DNA of 64,000 bases from Paraburkholderia nodosa DSM 21604 (GTDB taxonomy: Bacteria; Pseudomonadota; Gammaproteobacteria; Burkholderiales; Burkholderiaceae), in assembly GCF_000519185.1 (NCBI RefSeq), contig NZ_JAFA01000024.1:62001-126000 (forward strand), read 5' to 3'. Under the pieces are notes generated by a model. The model was given only the letters and a program-made list of their open reading frames with translations, searched no databases and had not been told where the DNA came from. Positions 50,149 to 59,370 of this stretch are shown here, piece after piece (position 1 is the first letter of the stretch; every line of letters begins with the position of its first letter). Position numbers and translations under genes: made by a program.

Positions 50149-50763
50149 ATGAAACGCAAAACCCGCATTCAACCGATGAACGACGATGTCGCCGAGCAGG
50201 ACGACAACGGATACGATCGCCCGAGCAAATCGCAGCTCAAGCGCGACATGGAAGCGCTCCAGGAACTTGGCCAGGCCCTCGTGGAACTGCCCAAGGACGC
50301 GCTCAAGCGCATGCCGATGACCGAAGACCTCGCGGACGCCGTCCACGAGTGCCGCCGCATCACCGACCACGAAGGCAAGCGCCGCCAGCTCCAGTACGTG
50401 GGCCGCATGATGCGCGGCCTGACCGAAGCCGAAGTCGCCGCGCTGCGCACGAAGCTCGACGAGCACCGCGGCGTGAACAGGGCCGCCACGGCGCGCCTGC
50501 ACTGGATCGAGCGCACGCGCGACAAGCTGCTCGCGGACGACGCCGCGCTCACCGAATTCATCCGCCAGCACCCCGCCGCCGACCCGCAGGCAGCCCGCAC
50601 GCTGATCCGCAACGCGCGCCGCGAGCAGGAGCAAAGCAAGCCGCCCAAGTCCTTCCGCGAGCTGTTCCAGTGGATCAAGGACGCGAGCACGCAAGGCGCG
50701 GACGAGGCTGACGACCACGACGACGAGCGCGCCGACGAGGACCGCGAAGATGACGAAGCCTGA
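50149..50763 (+). CDS. darP: Ribosome-associated protein DarP (YjgA, DUF615)
   Basis: A 204-residue DUF615 protein that binds the late 50S ribosomal intermediate in E. coli. Features: RPSKSQLKRDMEALQELGQALVELP (about 24-48) and GKRRQLQYVGRMMR (about 79-92), then an acidic C-terminal tail after residue 185. A TACAAT box at 50137-50142 would start transcription at or near the ATG at 50149, so the mRNA may be leaderless or the start may be Met 10 (50176). The stop overlaps mog by 14 bases. Confidence 0.92.
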   Translation: MKRKTRIQPMNDDVAEQDDNGYDRPSKSQLKRDMEALQELGQALVELPKDALKRMPMTEDLADAVHECRRITDHEGKRRQLQYVGRMMRGLTEAEVAALRTKLDEHRGVNRAATARLHWIERTRDKLLADDAALTEFIRQHPAADPQAARTLIRNARREQEQSKPPKSFRELFQWIKDASTQGADEADDHDDERADEDREDDEA

Positions 50764-51373
50764 GCGCAGCCATCCTGACGAACTCGTGATCGGCCTCGTG
50801 TCGGTCAGCGACCGCGCGACGAGCGGCGTCTACGAGGACAAGGGCATTCCGTCGCTGATGGAGTGGCTCGGCAACACGCTGAAAACGCCTTGGCGCGCCG
50901 AAACGCGCCTGATCCACGACGACGCGGCGACGATCTCCGCCACGCTCACGGCGCTCGTGGACGGCCTGGGCTGCGATCTCGTGTTGACGACGGGCGGCAC
51001 CGGCCCGGCGCGCCGCGACGTGACGCCCGAGGCGACGCTCGCGGTGGCGACGAAGGAAATGCCGGGCTTTGGCGAGCAGATGCGCCAGATCAGCCTGAAT
51101 TTCGTGCCGACGGCCATTCTGTCGCGCCAGGTCGCCGTGATCCGCGAAAACGACGACCACGCGGCGCTCATCATCAACCTGCCGGGGCAGCCGAAGTCGA
51201 TCAAGGAAACGCTGGAAGGCTTGCGCGACGATCAGGGCGCCGTAAAGGTGCCGGGCATTTTTGCTGCGGTGCCGTACTGCATCGACCTGATCGGTGGCCC
51301 GTATATCGAAACCGATCCGAACGTCGTGGCGGCGTTCCGGCCCAAAAGCGCGCAGCGGGCGCCGCGCGCTTAA
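50750..51373 (+). CDS. mog: Molybdopterin adenylyltransferase Mog
   Basis: Adenylylates molybdopterin in preparation for MoeA. The 207-residue protein shows LVSVSDRATSGVYEDKGIPSL (about 16-36), TTGGTGPARRDVTPEA (about 80-95) and INLPGQPKSIKETL (about 143-156). The start overlaps darP by 14 bases, so translation is probably coupled. Its pathway partners moaA, mobA and moeA are at 5.8-9.0 kb. Confidence 0.95.
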   Translation: MTKPERSHPDELVIGLVSVSDRATSGVYEDKGIPSLMEWLGNTLKTPWRAETRLIHDDAATISATLTALVDGLGCDLVLTTGGTGPARRDVTPEATLAVATKEMPGFGEQMRQISLNFVPTAILSRQVAVIRENDDHAALIINLPGQPKSIKETLEGLRDDQGAVKVPGIFAAVPYCIDLIGGPYIETDPNVVAAFRPKSAQRAPRA

Positions 51374-51391
51374 CACTCGAACTTCAACGAT

Positions 51392-51419
51392 CGCGCAGCA
51401 GCGCCGCTGCTGCTGCGCG
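51392..51419. terminator. GC-rich hairpin between mog and orn
   Basis: A perfect 11-bp stem (51392-51402 with 51409-51419) around GCCGCT in the 58-bp gap between convergent genes. No T run follows, so termination would be weak or need Rho. Confidence 0.4.
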
Positions 51420-51431
51420 TCTCAACGGCGC

Positions 51432-52061
51432 TCAGAGCGCCGGACCGGCCTCGCCCGCCGCCATGTCGGGCACGATGCCCGGCGCCGGAACGAGGAAGTG
51501 CTCGCGGTAGTACTTGAGCTCGTCGATCGACTCGTGGATGTCGGCGAGCGCCGTGTGCATCGCGCGCTTCTGGAAGCCCTTGTAGATGGTCGGCTGCCAG
51601 CGGCGGCACAGCTCCTTGAGCGTGCTCACGTCGAGGTTGCGGTAGTGAAAGAAGCGCTCGAGCGTGGGCATCCAGCGCGCCATGAAGCGGCGGTCCTGGC
51701 AGATCGAGTTGCCGCACATCGGCGACTTGCCCGGCGGCACGTATTGCGAAAGGAACGCCATGATCTGCTCGGTCGCGCTTTCTTCCGTGACGGTCGAAGC
51801 CCGCACGCGCTCGGTGAGGCCCGAGCGGCCGTGCGTGTTGCGGTTCCACTCGTCCATGCGGTCGAGCACCGTCTCCGGCTGATGGATGGCCAGCACGGGG
51901 CCTTCCACGAGCTTGTCGAGCGTCGAGTTCGTCACCACCACGGCGATCTCGATGATGCGGTCGTTGTCGGGATCGAGGCCCGTCATTTCCATATCGAGCC
52001 AGATCAGGTTCATGTCGGTGCGCTCGATGGTCGGCGCGCCGGCAGCGGTAATGTCAGTCAT
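51432..52061 (-). CDS. orn: Oligoribonuclease Orn
   Basis: 3'-5' exonuclease that degrades diribonucleotides such as pGpG, the product of c-di-GMP breakdown. The 209-residue protein of the DEDDh class has LIWLDMEMTGLDPDNDRIIEIA (about 19-40), CGNSICQDRRFMARWMP and the final HTALADIHESIDEL with His and Asp. ATG 52061 gives the family N-terminus. It is divergent from the Ste24-like protease gene. Confidence 0.96.
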   Translation of the reverse strand: MTDITAAGAPTIERTDMNLIWLDMEMTGLDPDNDRIIEIAVVVTNSTLDKLVEGPVLAIHQPETVLDRMDEWNRNTHGRSGLTERVRASTVTEESATEQIMAFLSQYVPPGKSPMCGNSICQDRRFMARWMPTLERFFHYRNLDVSTLKELCRRWQPTIYKGFQKRAMHTALADIHESIDELKYYREHFLVPAPGIVPDMAAGEAGPAL

Positions 52062-52173
52062 GAAAGGCAACCCGGAGAGCGTTGGTGGCGCGGCGCGTGC
52101 GCGGCATCGACAGGATGCGATGCCCGGCCGGCGAGAACATATAATTGTCGCATAGATACCACGGACTTCCTGG

Positions 52174-53451
52174 ATGCCTAATCTGTCCCCCTCCCCTGCG
52201 CTGTACTTCAGCGTGCTGTTCGTCGTCGGCGTGCTCGCCATGGTCGCGACCAAGCTCTGGCTCGCGTCGCGCCAGATCCGCTTCGTGGCCGCCCACCGCG
52301 GCGCGGTGCCCGCGCAGTTCACCGCCACCATCCCGCTCGCCGCGCACCAGCGCGCCGCCGACTACACGGTCGCGCGCACGCGCCTCGGCATGATCGAGAT
52401 CGTGCTCGGCGCCGTGGTGCTGATCGCGCTCACGCTGCTCGGCGGCGTGCAGGCACTCGATCTCGGCATCTCGGATGCGATCGGGCGCGATTATGTGGGC
52501 CAGATCGCGCTGATCGGGGCCGTGCTCGCCATTTCCGGCGTGGTCGAACTGCCGCTCGACTACTACCGCCAGTTCGTGGTCGAGGAGCGCTTCGGCTTCA
52601 ATCGCATGACGAAGCGCATCTTCATCATGGACCGCATCAAGGGGCTCCTGATCGGCGCCGCGTTCGGCATTCCGCTGCTCTTCGTCGTGCTCTGGCTCAT
52701 GAAGCAGGCGGGCAGCCTCTGGTGGCTCTGGACGTGGGCCGTATGGGTCGCCTTCCAGATGCTCGTGCTGGTGCTCTACCCCACCTTCATCGCGCCGCTC
52801 TTCAACAAGTTCGAACCGCTGCGCGATGAGGCGCTGCGCTCGCGCATCGAGGCGCTCATGCAGCGCTGCGGCTTCGCGGCCAAGGGCCTGTTCGTGATGG
52901 ACGGCAGCCGCCGCTCCGCGCACGGCAACGCCTATTTCACGGGCTTTGGCGCCGCCAAGCGCATCGTGTTCTTCGACACGCTGCTCGCGCGCCTCTCCGG
53001 CAGCGAGATCGAGGCCGTGCTCGCGCACGAGCTGGGTCACTTCAAGCGCCGTCACGTAATCAAGCGCATGGTCGTCACGTTCGCGATCAGCCTCGGGCTG
53101 CTCGCCCTGCTCGGCTGGCTCTCGCAGCGCGTCTGGTTCTACGAGGGTCTCGGCGTGCGGCCGTCGCTGCTCGGCGGCAACGAAGGGCTCGCGCTCGTGC
53201 TGTTCTTCCTCGCCGTGCCCGTATTCCTGTTCTTCGTCACGCCGCTTGGCAGCCTCTCCTCGCGCAAGCACGAGTTCGAGGCCGACGCCTTCGCCGCCAC
53301 GCAAACCGACGCGCAGCATCTCGTCAACGCGCTCGTGAAGCTCTACGAGGACAACGCGTCGACGCTCACGCCCGACCCGCTCTATACCGCGTTCTACTAC
53401 TCGCATCCGCCGGCTTCGCAGCGGATCGACCGACTGCTCGCGCACGCATGA
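52174..53451 (+). CDS. Ste24-like M48 zinc metalloprotease
   Basis: A 425-residue inner-membrane M48 peptidase of the Ste24/CAAX-protease type. Multiple hydrophobic helices occur at about 10-30, 70-95, 105-125, 155-200, 290-315 and 335-360. The zinc site is HELGH at 285-289, with the third ligand Glu in HEFEAD near 367. Related proteins help control membrane protein quality. Its stop overlaps rsgA by ATGA. Confidence 0.92.
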   Translation: MPNLSPSPALYFSVLFVVGVLAMVATKLWLASRQIRFVAAHRGAVPAQFTATIPLAAHQRAADYTVARTRLGMIEIVLGAVVLIALTLLGGVQALDLGISDAIGRDYVGQIALIGAVLAISGVVELPLDYYRQFVVEERFGFNRMTKRIFIMDRIKGLLIGAAFGIPLLFVVLWLMKQAGSLWWLWTWAVWVAFQMLVLVLYPTFIAPLFNKFEPLRDEALRSRIEALMQRCGFAAKGLFVMDGSRRSAHGNAYFTGFGAAKRIVFFDTLLARLSGSEIEAVLAHELGHFKRRHVIKRMVVTFAISLGLLALLGWLSQRVWFYEGLGVRPSLLGGNEGLALVLFFLAVPVFLFFVTPLGSLSSRKHEFEADAFAATQTDAQHLVNALVKLYEDNASTLTPDPLYTAFYYSHPPASQRIDRLLAHA

Positions 53452-54389
53452 ACCGGCGCGCAACCAAAGCCGCCGGCAACGCAAAAGCTGCAGGCGCCAC
53501 GCTGCACGGCGTGGTGATCGCCGCCCACGGGCGCCACTATCTCGTCGCGCCCGACGGCGGCGGCGCACACCTGCAATGCTTCCCGCGCGGCAAGAAGAGC
53601 GAGGTCGCGGTGGGCGACCGCGTCGAGTATCAGTCGACTTCGGCCGACCAGGGCGTGATCGTCGCGATCGGTGAGCGGCGCAACCTGCTCTATCGCTCCG
53701 ACCAGTTCAAGTCGAAGCTCTTCGCGGCGAACCTCGACCAGTTGCTGATCGTGCTCGCCACCGAGCCGCACTTCAGCGAAGACCTGCTCGGGCGCGCGCT
53801 CGTGGCCGCCGAGGCCAACGACCTCAAGCCGCTCATCGTGCTCAACAAGATCGACGTCGAGGCCGCGCTGCCGCTCGCGCGCCAGCGCCTCGAACGCTAT
53901 CGCGCGCTGGGCTATACGGTGCTGGAAGTCTCGGTGAAGGGCCGCCCCGAGGAGGCACGCGCGGCGCTGGCCGAGCATCTCCATGGCCATCAGACGATCC
54001 TGCTCGGCCAGTCGGGCATGGGCAAGTCGACGCTCGTGAACCTGCTGATTCCCGACGCCGAAGCGGCCACGCGCGAGATCTCGACGGCGCTCAACAGCGG
54101 CCGCCACACCACGACGTTCACGCGGCTCTACACGCTCCCCGAGGGCGGCGCGCTGATCGACTCGCCGGGCTTCCAGGAGTTCGGCCTCTATCACCTCACC
54201 GAAGGCAAGCTCGAGCGCGCGTTCCCCGAGTTCCGGCCGCTGCTCGCGCACTGCCGCTTCTACAACTGCCATCACCTGCACGAGCCGGGCTGCGCGATTC
54301 TGGAAGCCGTCGACGACCGCCGCATCGCGCCCGAGCGCCAGGCGCTGTACGCGCAGCTCATGCACGAGATCAGCCAGGTCGTGCGCTGA
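53448..54389 (+). CDS. rsgA: Small ribosomal subunit biogenesis GTPase RsgA
   Basis: Circularly permuted GTPase that helps late 30S maturation. The 313-residue protein has an N-terminal OB fold, NKID (G4, about 131-134) before the G1 loop GQSGMGKST (about 186-194), and G3 DSPG (about 238-241), confirming circular permutation. The C-terminal zinc motif contains CRFYNCHHLHEPGC (about 268-281). Overlaps the upstream protease gene by four bases and is followed by a small zinc-ribbon protein. Confidence 0.96.
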   Translation: MNRRATKAAGNAKAAGATLHGVVIAAHGRHYLVAPDGGGAHLQCFPRGKKSEVAVGDRVEYQSTSADQGVIVAIGERRNLLYRSDQFKSKLFAANLDQLLIVLATEPHFSEDLLGRALVAAEANDLKPLIVLNKIDVEAALPLARQRLERYRALGYTVLEVSVKGRPEEARAALAEHLHGHQTILLGQSGMGKSTLVNLLIPDAEAATREISTALNSGRHTTTFTRLYTLPEGGALIDSPGFQEFGLYHLTEGKLERAFPEFRPLLAHCRFYNCHHLHEPGCAILEAVDDRRIAPERQALYAQLMHEISQVVR

Positions 54390-54413
54390 CGCGCCGCCTG
54401 CCCCCATCGCCCT

Positions 54414-54737
54414 ATGCTCAAGCTCGTGCGCGCGCCGAATCTGCTGATCGCCCAGCACTGGATGAACATCCTGGCGACGGCGGGCGTGCCCTGCGAGCTG
54501 CACAACCGCTACCTGAGCGGCGCGATGGGCGAGATTCCGGCCGAGCAGTGCGCGCCCGAACTGTGGCTCGTGGACGAGCGCGACGAGAAGCTCGCCCGGC
54601 GTTTGATCGACGAAGCAGTGAACGGCCCGCCGCCGGGCTCGCCCACGTGGCGTTGCGCGCGCTGCGGCGAGGTGCTCGAAGCGCAGTTCACCGTGTGCTG
54701 GAATTGCGGACGCGATCGCGACGTGCGCGACGAGTGA
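54414..54737 (+). CDS. DUF2007-like protein with C-terminal zinc ribbon
   Basis: A 107-residue protein. The first part (about 1-70) is a DUF2007-type domain (LVRAPNLLIAQHWMNILATAGVPCELHN, then ELWLVDERDEKLARRLIDEA). The end has two CxxC pairs, CARC and CWNC, forming a zinc ribbon. Function unknown. It lies 24 bp after rsgA and is probably in the same operon. Confidence 0.85.
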   Translation: MLKLVRAPNLLIAQHWMNILATAGVPCELHNRYLSGAMGEIPAEQCAPELWLVDERDEKLARRLIDEAVNGPPPGSPTWRCARCGEVLEAQFTVCWNCGRDRDVRDE

Positions 54738-54756
54738 CGCAGCTGCTGACCCAAAC

Positions 54757-54792
54757 GTAAATGGGCCGCTAGAAGCGGCCCATTTGCATTTA
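54757..54792. terminator. Hairpin terminator between DUF2007 gene and CobD-like gene
   Basis: Perfect 12-bp stem AAATGGGCCGCT / AGCGGCCCATTT (54759-54770 and 54774-54785) with loop AGA, then a T-rich stretch; convergent genes on both sides. Confidence 0.85.
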
Positions 54793-54813
54793 AACGGCTC
54801 AGCGCTGCGGCGC

Positions 54814-55752
54814 TCAGAGCCAGACGGCGATCGTCAGCATGAGCAGCAGGATCATCCACAGGATCACGGCGCGCCACACGAGGCCCACGGCCGATTGCAG
54901 CGTGCGCGGCGTGCAGTCGTCGCCAACCGTGTACGGACCGCCCTCGCCCGGCTGCGCGAGCACATCGACGCTGGACTGCTCGGCGAGCGGGCCCGAAAGC
55001 CGCGCGCCCAGCGCGCCGCTGCCGGTGGCGAGCAGCACGCCTTCGTTGGTGTCGGGCCACTGGTTCGTGTGGTTGCGCCAGGAGTAGATCGCGTCCTCGA
55101 AGTTGCCGACGATCGCAAAGCCCAGCGACGTGAGCCGCGCCGGCACCCAGTCGATCACGAAAAACACATGCTGTGCGAAGTTCGAGAACGCCTCGGTACG
55201 GTCCTCGGCGGGACGCGCCCACTCGCGCGCGAGATATTCGGCGATGCGGTACAGCACGGCGCCCGCAGGCCCGATCGGCACGAGAAACCAGAAGAACACG
55301 CCGAACACGTGCCGGTGTGACGCGATCACCGCGTGAATCAGCGTGTGGCGCACGATCTCGCTCACGGGCATGTCCACGGCGTCGATGCCGGTCCATTCGT
55401 GGAGGATTTCACGCGCGCGCGGCACGTCGTCGTTGTTCAGCGCGAGATGGATGTCGGTGAAATAGTGGCTGAACTGGCGAAAGCCGAGCGTGAAGTACAC
55501 GACCACCACGTTCCACAGGAACGCCAGCACGAAGCTGATGTGGTACAGCACGTAGTAGACGAGCGCCGTGGCGAGCGTCCACGGCAGCACGACCACGAGC
55601 CACGCGATGAGCCCATGCTTCTGCTTGCCGGCGTCAAAGCCGTGCGCGGCCCATTCCGCATTGAGGCGCACGAGCGCCATGACCGGATTATTGGGCGACA
55701 GCGCCCGCACCTGTTCGATGACGAGAGCCAGCAATACGGAAAAGAAGGTCAT
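54814..55752 (-). CDS. CobD/CbiB-family membrane protein
   Basis: A 312-residue inner-membrane protein with four to five hydrophobic segments (about 1-15, 45-90, 148-170, 292-312). The CbiB-type core is visible in RQFSHYFTDIHLALNNDDVPRAREILHEWTG and FFWFLVPIGPAGAVLYRIAEYLA. True CobD makes adenosylcobinamide, but no other cobalamin gene is nearby. This betaproteobacterial form may be an AmpE-like relative with a different role. Confidence 0.85.
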   Translation of the reverse strand: MTFFSVLLALVIEQVRALSPNNPVMALVRLNAEWAAHGFDAGKQKHGLIAWLVVVLPWTLATALVYYVLYHISFVLAFLWNVVVVYFTLGFRQFSHYFTDIHLALNNDDVPRAREILHEWTGIDAVDMPVSEIVRHTLIHAVIASHRHVFGVFFWFLVPIGPAGAVLYRIAEYLAREWARPAEDRTEAFSNFAQHVFFVIDWVPARLTSLGFAIVGNFEDAIYSWRNHTNQWPDTNEGVLLATGSGALGARLSGPLAEQSSVDVLAQPGEGGPYTVGDDCTPRTLQSAVGLVWRAVILWMILLLMLTIAVWL

Positions 55753-55902
55753 GCGACGCGCCGTGCAGATCGGGTTGCGAAAGGGGTTTTATGAAAGTGT
55801 TGCAACGATATCACAGGGCCAGATGTGCCTGACCATCGCCGGCAATTCGGGCGGCAAACTCGCAACAGTGCGCGGCGGCGCTTGCACGCGCCGCCAGACG
55901 TG

Positions 55903-56625
55903 CTACGCGAGCAGGAAACGGTAGAAGTTGCGCAGCATCCCCGCCGTCGCCCCCCAGATGAAGTGCGAGGACCCAACGCCGGAAGCGACGACGGGTTCGG
56001 GCACGTTGAGGTCCGGTGAATGGCGGTCCGGATACGGCATCGCGTAAAAGCGCCGCTCGCCGCCCTCCCAACGGAGCACGCGCACCTGGTGATGCACCGG
56101 GTTCATGAGAAAGCTGAGCGGCACCTCGAAGATGCTCGCCACTTCGAGCGAGTCCGCCGCGAGACTGAACGGCTCGTGCACGAGACCGACCACGGGCGTG
56201 ACCCTGAAGCCGGTGCCCGTGAGGTAGTCGGGCAATGCGCCGAGCACCTCGACACGCGCGGGGTCGAGGTTCACTTCCTCGTGCGCCTCGCGCAGCGCGG
56301 CGGCGATGGGCGTGGGGTCGGAAGGTTCGCGGCTGCCGCCGGGAAAGCTCACCTGACCCGCGTGATTGCTGAGGTTGTCGGCGCGCTGGGTGAGCAGCAC
56401 GGTCAAACCGCCCGGGCGCAAGGCGATGGGCATGAGCACCGCGGCCTCGCGCGGATCGCGCATCTCGGCCAGACGGGCTTCCTGCGGTTCGGGGTCCCAC
56501 GGCAGGCGCTGCTCGAAGCGCGTGCGCAAGCCGGCGGCGGTCAGTCGCTCCGCAGCGATCTGCGGAAGGCTTGCGCCCGTCGATTCGATGGGCAGGCTTT
56601 CGGGTTCAAATACTGGGCGGATCAA
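55903..56625 (-). CDS. NUDIX hydrolase, CoA pyrophosphatase type (NudL-like)
   Basis: A 240-residue NUDIX protein. The NUDIX box begins at QVSFPGGSREPSD and continues TPIAAALREAHEEVNL (about 92-120), with the family's REAHEE metal site. The preceding RDPREAAVLMPI and LLTQRADNLSNHAGQ are typical of CoA diphosphatases (YeaB/NudL), which cleave CoA to phosphopantetheine and 3',5'-ADP. It is followed by a 150-bp gap without a gene before the CobD-like gene. Confidence 0.92.
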   Translation of the reverse strand: MIRPVFEPESLPIESTGASLPQIAAERLTAAGLRTRFEQRLPWDPEPQEARLAEMRDPREAAVLMPIALRPGGLTVLLTQRADNLSNHAGQVSFPGGSREPSDPTPIAAALREAHEEVNLDPARVEVLGALPDYLTGTGFRVTPVVGLVHEPFSLAADSLEVASIFEVPLSFLMNPVHHQVRVLRWEGGERRFYAMPYPDRHSPDLNVPEPVVASGVGSSHFIWGATAGMLRNFYRFLLA

Positions 56626-56670
56626 CGGGCGTCTCGGATTACACGTACACGAGATTATTTTGCGGCCAAA

Positions 56671-56699
56671 AAGAAAAAAGCACCCCGGAGGGTGCTTCT
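56671..56699 (-). terminator. Terminator of the rpsP-rimM-trmD-rplS operon
   Basis: Stem AAGCACCC / GGGTGCTT (56678-56685 and 56690-56697), loop CGGA, with a T run on the minus strand just below 56678. Confidence 0.88.
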
Positions 56700-56711
56700 T
56701 TCTTACAGCTT

Positions 56712-57107
56712 TTACGCCTGGTCGGCCGGAGCAGCTGCGCGGTCTTTCGACACCAGCTTTTCCTTGATACGTGCCTTCTTGCCCGACAGGTTGCGCAGGT
56801 AGTACAGCTTCGCGCGACGCACGTCGCCGCGGCGCTTCACCACGATGCTGGCCAGCAGCGGCGAGTACGTCTGGAACGTACGCTCGACGCCTTCGCCAGA
56901 CGAGATCTTGCGCACGATGAACGACGAGTTCAGGCCGCGGTTACGCTTCGCGATCACGACGCCTTCGTATGCCTGAACGCGCTTGCGGTTACCTTCAACC
57001 ACGTTCACGTTGACGATCACCGTATCGCCGGGAGCGAATTCGGGGATGGTCTTCTCGCCCAGCACGCGCTGGATCTCTTCCTGCTCGAGTTTTTCAATCA
57101 GATTCAT
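56712..57107 (-). CDS. rplS: 50S ribosomal protein bL19
   Basis: A 131-residue ribosomal protein at the 30S-50S interface. Family signature: FAPGDTVIVNVNVVEGNRKRVQAYEGVVIAKRNRGLNSSFIVRKIS region (about 24-70) and KRRGDVRRAKLYYLR (about 94-108). ATG 57107 gives the usual MNLIEKLEQEE. Last gene of the rpsP operon. Confidence 0.98.
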   Translation of the reverse strand: MNLIEKLEQEEIQRVLGEKTIPEFAPGDTVIVNVNVVEGNRKRVQAYEGVVIAKRNRGLNSSFIVRKISSGEGVERTFQTYSPLLASIVVKRRGDVRRAKLYYLRNLSGKKARIKEKLVSKDRAAAPADQA

Positions 57108-57256
57108 GGATTGACTCCGTATGCCATCTTGTCGGCGTTCGTACCTGTGCAGGGTTGCTGCACTACGGCCCCGATAGAGGATGGATTCACAACTGGCGCC
57201 GTTCACGCATGAAGCGGCACCGCCTTTTGCGCCCCTTGTCGCGCACGCCCGAAGCC

Positions 57257-58024
57257 TTACGCTTCGTTCGAGCCCTTCGCGAGACTAGCGAGCCACGCCT
57301 CGTCGGCCCGGCTCAACATCTTGTTCTTTCTGGCCCGCGCGATCAGATCGGGCCGCTTGTTCCACGTGTTGCGCAACGCCTCGCGGCGACGCCATTGCTC
57401 GATTTCCGCATGATGGCCGCCAAGCAGCACATCGGGCACGCGCACGCCGTCGTATTCCTCGGGGCGCGTGTAATGCGGACAGTCGAGCAAACCGTCGACG
57501 AAGCTGTCCTGCACCGCCGAAAGCGCATCGCCCAGCACGCCCGGCAGGTTGCGCACCACGGCGTCCATCAAGGCCATCGCGGGCAATTCGCCCCCCGAGA
57601 GCACGAAGTCGCCGAGGCTCACTTCTTCGTCCACGCAGCGGTCGACGAGACGCTGGTCGATCGCTTCATAGCGGCCGCACAACATCACGAGACCCGGCTC
57701 CTGCGCGAACTGCATGACGCGTTCGTGCGTGAGCGGCTTGCCTTGCGGCGACATCAGCAGCACCCGCGGGGTGCTCACGCCGGCTTGCGCCTGCGCGGCC
57801 TTCGCCGCGTCGATCGCCGCTTCGAGCGGCCTCGCCAGCATGACCATGCCGGGGCCGCCGCCGTAAGGGCGGTCGTCGATCGTACGGTAGTTGTCGGTCG
57901 TGAAATCACGCGGATTCCACGTACGCAACGTGTAACGCTGCTGCTTCGCCGCCCGGCTGGTAATACCCCAGTCGGTCAGCGCGCGGAACATCTCGGGAAA
58001 GAGCGTAACGACATCGAACTGCAT
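57257..58024 (-). CDS. trmD: tRNA (guanine37-N1)-methyltransferase TrmD
   Basis: Makes m1G37 in tRNAs that read codons starting with C, preventing frameshift errors. The 255-residue SPOUT protein has MQFDVVTLFPEMF, DDRPYGGGPGMVM (about 50-62) and the knot motif LGDFVLSGGELPAM (about 137-150). Third gene of the rpsP operon, 149 bp before rplS. Confidence 0.98.
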   Translation of the reverse strand: MQFDVVTLFPEMFRALTDWGITSRAAKQQRYTLRTWNPRDFTTDNYRTIDDRPYGGGPGMVMLARPLEAAIDAAKAAQAQAGVSTPRVLLMSPQGKPLTHERVMQFAQEPGLVMLCGRYEAIDQRLVDRCVDEEVSLGDFVLSGGELPAMALMDAVVRNLPGVLGDALSAVQDSFVDGLLDCPHYTRPEEYDGVRVPDVLLGGHHAEIEQWRRREALRNTWNKRPDLIARARKNKMLSRADEAWLASLAKGSNEA

Positions 58025-58091
58025 CGCTCTCTCCGTTCAGCGAAATTGAATCAAGGCGCGCGGCGGGGTTGCCACAGCGTTGCCGCGGTGC

Positions 58092-58835
58092 CTAGTAGTC
58101 GGCTTCCCAGTCGACGACGATACGCTTCGCCGCCAGGTCCACCGTCTTCACGAACACACCCACAAACGGGATCAGGCGCTCGCCGGTGGCCGGCTTGCCA
58201 TCCTTGTCCGTGGATGCATAGGTGACACGCAACACCGATTGCGCACCATTGTCGATCAGGTCGGCGACCTTGCCGAGCTCGACGCCTGCCTCATTGGCGA
58301 CATCGAGGCCGATCAGGTCGACCCAGTAATATTCATCGGCTGCGGGCGCCGGGAATTCGGCACGGCTCACGTACACGCGCGCGCCGCGCAATAGCAGCGC
58401 GGCATCGCGGTCGGCCAGGCCCGAAAGCTCGCCAACGACGCTGTCACCATGAACCTTGGCGCTCACGCGCACCGCGGAATGACGCTCGCGATGCGCCTGA
58501 CCCTCGCGGCCCTTGAGGAGCCACCAGCGTTTAGCGGAAAGCAGCGCGCGGCCGTCCTGCGCGTGCGGCGCGATCTTCAGCCAGCCCTTGAGGCCATAGG
58601 CGTCGATCACGGCGCCGACTTCAACGGCGTCGGCCGGCCAGCTCGCTTCGGTTTCGGCGCGCAGGCTCCCGGTTGCGGGTGCAGCTTTCGCGGCACTCTC
58701 GCGCGCAGGCTTGCGCACGAACGCACCAAACGACGGCGCGCCGCGAGCCGCGGCCTTGCCGGTCGCAGCTTCAGGCGCCCCGCTTTCCGACGCGTCGTTC
58801 GCCTCTACGGCAGATTTAGCGTCATGCGCGGACAT
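58092..58835 (-). CDS. rimM: Ribosome maturation factor RimM, long N-terminal extension
   Basis: Helps assemble the 30S head and binds uS19. The protein is about 247 residues, while E. coli RimM has 182. The extra ~70 residues are a low-complexity Ala/Ser/Lys/Glu-rich N-terminus; the RimM core starts at VEVGAVIDAYGLKGWLKI (about 71-88) and ends with GERLIPFVGVFVKTVDLAAKRIVVDWEADY. ATG 58835 was chosen over GTG 58841. Confidence 0.96.
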   Translation of the reverse strand: MSAHDAKSAVEANDASESGAPEAATGKAAARGAPSFGAFVRKPARESAAKAAPATGSLRAETEASWPADAVEVGAVIDAYGLKGWLKIAPHAQDGRALLSAKRWWLLKGREGQAHRERHSAVRVSAKVHGDSVVGELSGLADRDAALLLRGARVYVSRAEFPAPAADEYYWVDLIGLDVANEAGVELGKVADLIDNGAQSVLRVTYASTDKDGKPATGERLIPFVGVFVKTVDLAAKRIVVDWEADY

Positions 58836-58932
58836 CGGCACCCCTTGCGACCAGCTTGATATCGCACACGCAGATCATGCAGCGCGTACGCGGGTAAAAC
58901 ACAGACAACAGACTGAAAAGACGCTTAAAGAC

Positions 58933-59196
58933 TTAAGCAGCCGGCGCAGCGGCGGCGGTCTTTTGCGCTTCCTTCACGAGGCGCTCGACAGCCGGCGACA
59001 TTTGCGCGCCGTTTTCCTTCCAGTACGTCACGCGATCTTGAGCGATACGCAGCGTTTCACCCTTGGTAGCGACCGGGTTGTAGAAGCCCACGCGCTCGAT
59101 GAAACGGCCGTCGCGACGGTTGCGCGAGTCGGTTGCGACGATGTTGTAGAACGGGCGCTTCTTCGAGCCGCCGCGTGCCAGACGGATGATGACCAT
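58933..59196 (-). CDS. rpsP: 30S ribosomal protein bS16
   Basis: An 87-residue ribosomal protein: MVIIRLARGGSKKRPFYNIVATDSRNRRDGRFIE region, then VGFYNPVATKGE. First gene of the operon with rimM, trmD and rplS. AAGGA stands before the ATG. Confidence 0.98.
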   Translation of the reverse strand: MVIIRLARGGSKKRPFYNIVATDSRNRRDGRFIERVGFYNPVATKGETLRIAQDRVTYWKENGAQMSPAVERLVKEAQKTAAAAPAA

Positions 59197-59241
59197 ACTA
59201 AATCCTTGAAAACCGGGGGTTCGGGACTACTAAAACGTGCG

Positions 59242-59270
59242 ATTATAGCCCGAAACCGGAGGCATAACAA
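59242..59270 (-). promoter_or_regulatory. Sigma-70 promoter of the rpsP operon
   Basis: On the minus strand TTGTTA (59265-59270) and a perfect TATAAT (59242-59247) are 17 bp apart. The predicted start near 59235 leaves a ~39-nt leader before rpsP. Confidence 0.92.
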
Positions 59271-59370
59271 ACACTTAACGGGAAATTGCGCGCCGGCGCG
59301 CAGAAAGCCGGCAAGACACGGCGGTCAAACTGCAGCTCATGCCCACGGTGGGTGGGCCCTGGAGCGAATT